DNA of 15,442 nucleotides from Ruthenibacterium sp. (GTDB taxonomy: Bacteria > Bacillota > Clostridia > Oscillospirales > Ruminococcaceae): assembly GCA_020025255.1 (NCBI GenBank), contig JAHHSK010000048.1, positions 1 through 15,442 on the forward strand. Reading direction: 5' to 3'. Position numbers and translations under genes: made by a program. Below are positions 14,642-15,442 of this stretch, one piece after another. Numbering within the stretch: the first letter of the stretch is position 1; each line of letters opens with the position of its first letter. Below the pieces are notes generated by a model. The model saw nothing but the letters and a program-made list of their open reading frames with translations. It was not told the origin of the DNA and did not search any database.

Positions 14642-15442
14642 ATGAAAGATATTGGATATGTATTGAGCAACTTCTTTACCCATAAAGATTATCTTGTACC
14701 GGCAAATCAGATACCCGGAACGATGTATACGCCGCTTCATTTTGCTTTTGAGGCGGTGCTGATTCTGGTGATCGTGGGCGGTGCGCTGTATATCGTAAAA
14801 AACAAACAATACCGCAAGCCGGTATTTACCGCAATCTGGGCGATCCTTGCGGTTTGGGAAATCGTGATCATCGTGTGGGACAGCACTGCGGGCAAACGCT
14901 TTGGGCTGGATCCGACGGTGAACCTTTCACTCTATCCGTGCAGCATCTTTCTTTATACGATGCCGTTTGTGATCTGGGGAAAGGGCATTGCGAAAAAAAT
15001 TGCATATGGTTATTTGTGCACGCTGGGGATGCTGGGGGCACTGATCAATTTTCTGTACCCGATTGCACGGCTGACAACCTATTCCTGCATTTCCTTTGCC
15101 GGCTTCCATACCTTCTTTTTCCATGGCAGCATGCTGTTTGTTTATCTTGTGCTGATCCTGTCCGGGGAGCACCGCTATCAAAATGTGCAGCACTGGTGGG
15201 AATTGTTTGTGCCGTGTGTGGCAAGCCTGATCGTTTCGATCCCCGCAAACATTGTAAACTATTCTGCAATCGATGCGGATTACATGTATTTCAAAGGACG
15301 CTTCTTTGTGCTGGCGCAGCTGTTCTCCCATTTGTCGGAGGTGCAGATCACATGCATCCTGTATCTGCTGTACATTTTTGTACCCGCCTGCTTTTACCTT
15401 CCGTCGTATATCAGCGGAAAGCTGCGCAAGCACCGGCGGCTC
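14642..15442 (+). CDS. Multi-pass membrane protein, possibly YwaF/TMEM164-like (3' end outside window)
   Basis: The frame is open from this ATG to the window end (267 codons so far), with AAGGAG 12 nt upstream. Several hydrophobic helices alternate with short loops. The layout recalls the YwaF/TP0381/TMEM164 family of about seven helices: a LYPCSIF segment with C100, a pair of histidines in FHTFFFHG (H156, H161), and later DADYMYFKG at a loop. In the eukaryotic relative TMEM164 a Cys and a His serve acyl transfer, and C100 with H161 could be the counterparts, but I hold this only as a moderate inference. The window ends just after a basic stretch, KLRKHRR, so the true C-terminus may be close. 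The 188 nt upstream of it holds no clear promoter, only a TATATA at 14547. Confidence 0.55.
   Translation, partial: MKDIGYVLSNFFTHKDYLVPANQIPGTMYTPLHFAFEAVLILVIVGGALYIVKNKQYRKPVFTAIWAILAVWEIVIIVWDSTAGKRFGLDPTVNLSLYPCSIFLYTMPFVIWGKGIAKKIAYGYLCTLGMLGALINFLYPIARLTTYSCISFAGFHTFFFHGSMLFVYLVLILSGEHRYQNVQHWWELFVPCVASLIVSIPANIVNYSAIDADYMYFKGRFFVLAQLFSHLSEVQITCILYLLYIFVPACFYLPSYISGKLRKHRRL

Overview
This window looks like a chromosomal housekeeping segment from a moderately GC-rich Gram-positive bacterium, most likely a member of the Clostridia (Oscillospirales-like; this rank is inference). The signs are purine-rich Shine-Dalgarno sites, sigma-A-type promoters, hairpin terminators followed by T-runs, and above all a single gene joining IspH to four S1 domains, an arrangement known from Clostridia. 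I see no tRNA or rRNA genes, CRISPR arrays, insertion sequences or phage genes.

Layout. Minus strand: murC (16-1392), peptidoglycan precursor synthesis. A 423-bp gap with outward-facing promoters separates it from a D-Ala-D-Ala carboxypeptidase (dacF-like, 1816-3324, +), which ends at a strong terminator. Next comes a two-gene unit with its own promoter: an MBOAT O-acyltransferase (3523-4980) and a membrane-anchored or secreted SGNH-like partner (4991-6070). Together they probably esterify an extracellular polymer. Then a tightly packed set: an HI0933/BaiN-type flavoprotein (6146-7369), cytidylate kinase cmk (7412-8086), a PlsC-type acyltransferase (8089-8712) and the ispH-rpsA fusion (8776-10695), closed by a terminator. 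A lone lipoprotein made of five degenerate repeats (10879-12150) follows, with its own terminator. The last block is a CPBP/CAAX-type membrane protease (12260-13234), tadA (13246-13737), an SDR reductase of the FabG/YmfI type overlapping tadA (13716-14453), and a multi-pass membrane protein cut by the window end (14642-15442).

Functional themes. The left half is envelope construction: precursor ligase, crosslink trimming and probable O-acylation. The middle is core metabolism and translation: CMP phosphorylation, phospholipid acylation, isoprenoid precursors and ribosomal protein S1. The right half holds a tRNA wobble deaminase coupled to a reductase that may act on EF-P.

The observation I rate highest is inside ispH-rpsA. 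Exactly at the boundary between the enzyme and the S1 part there is an in-frame ATG (9604) preceded by GAGGAGG, the codon usage changes across the same boundary, and a promoter-like pair lies about 250 bp upstream. This suggests that free S1 may be produced separately from the fusion. The repeat lipoprotein is the gene least explained by known families.
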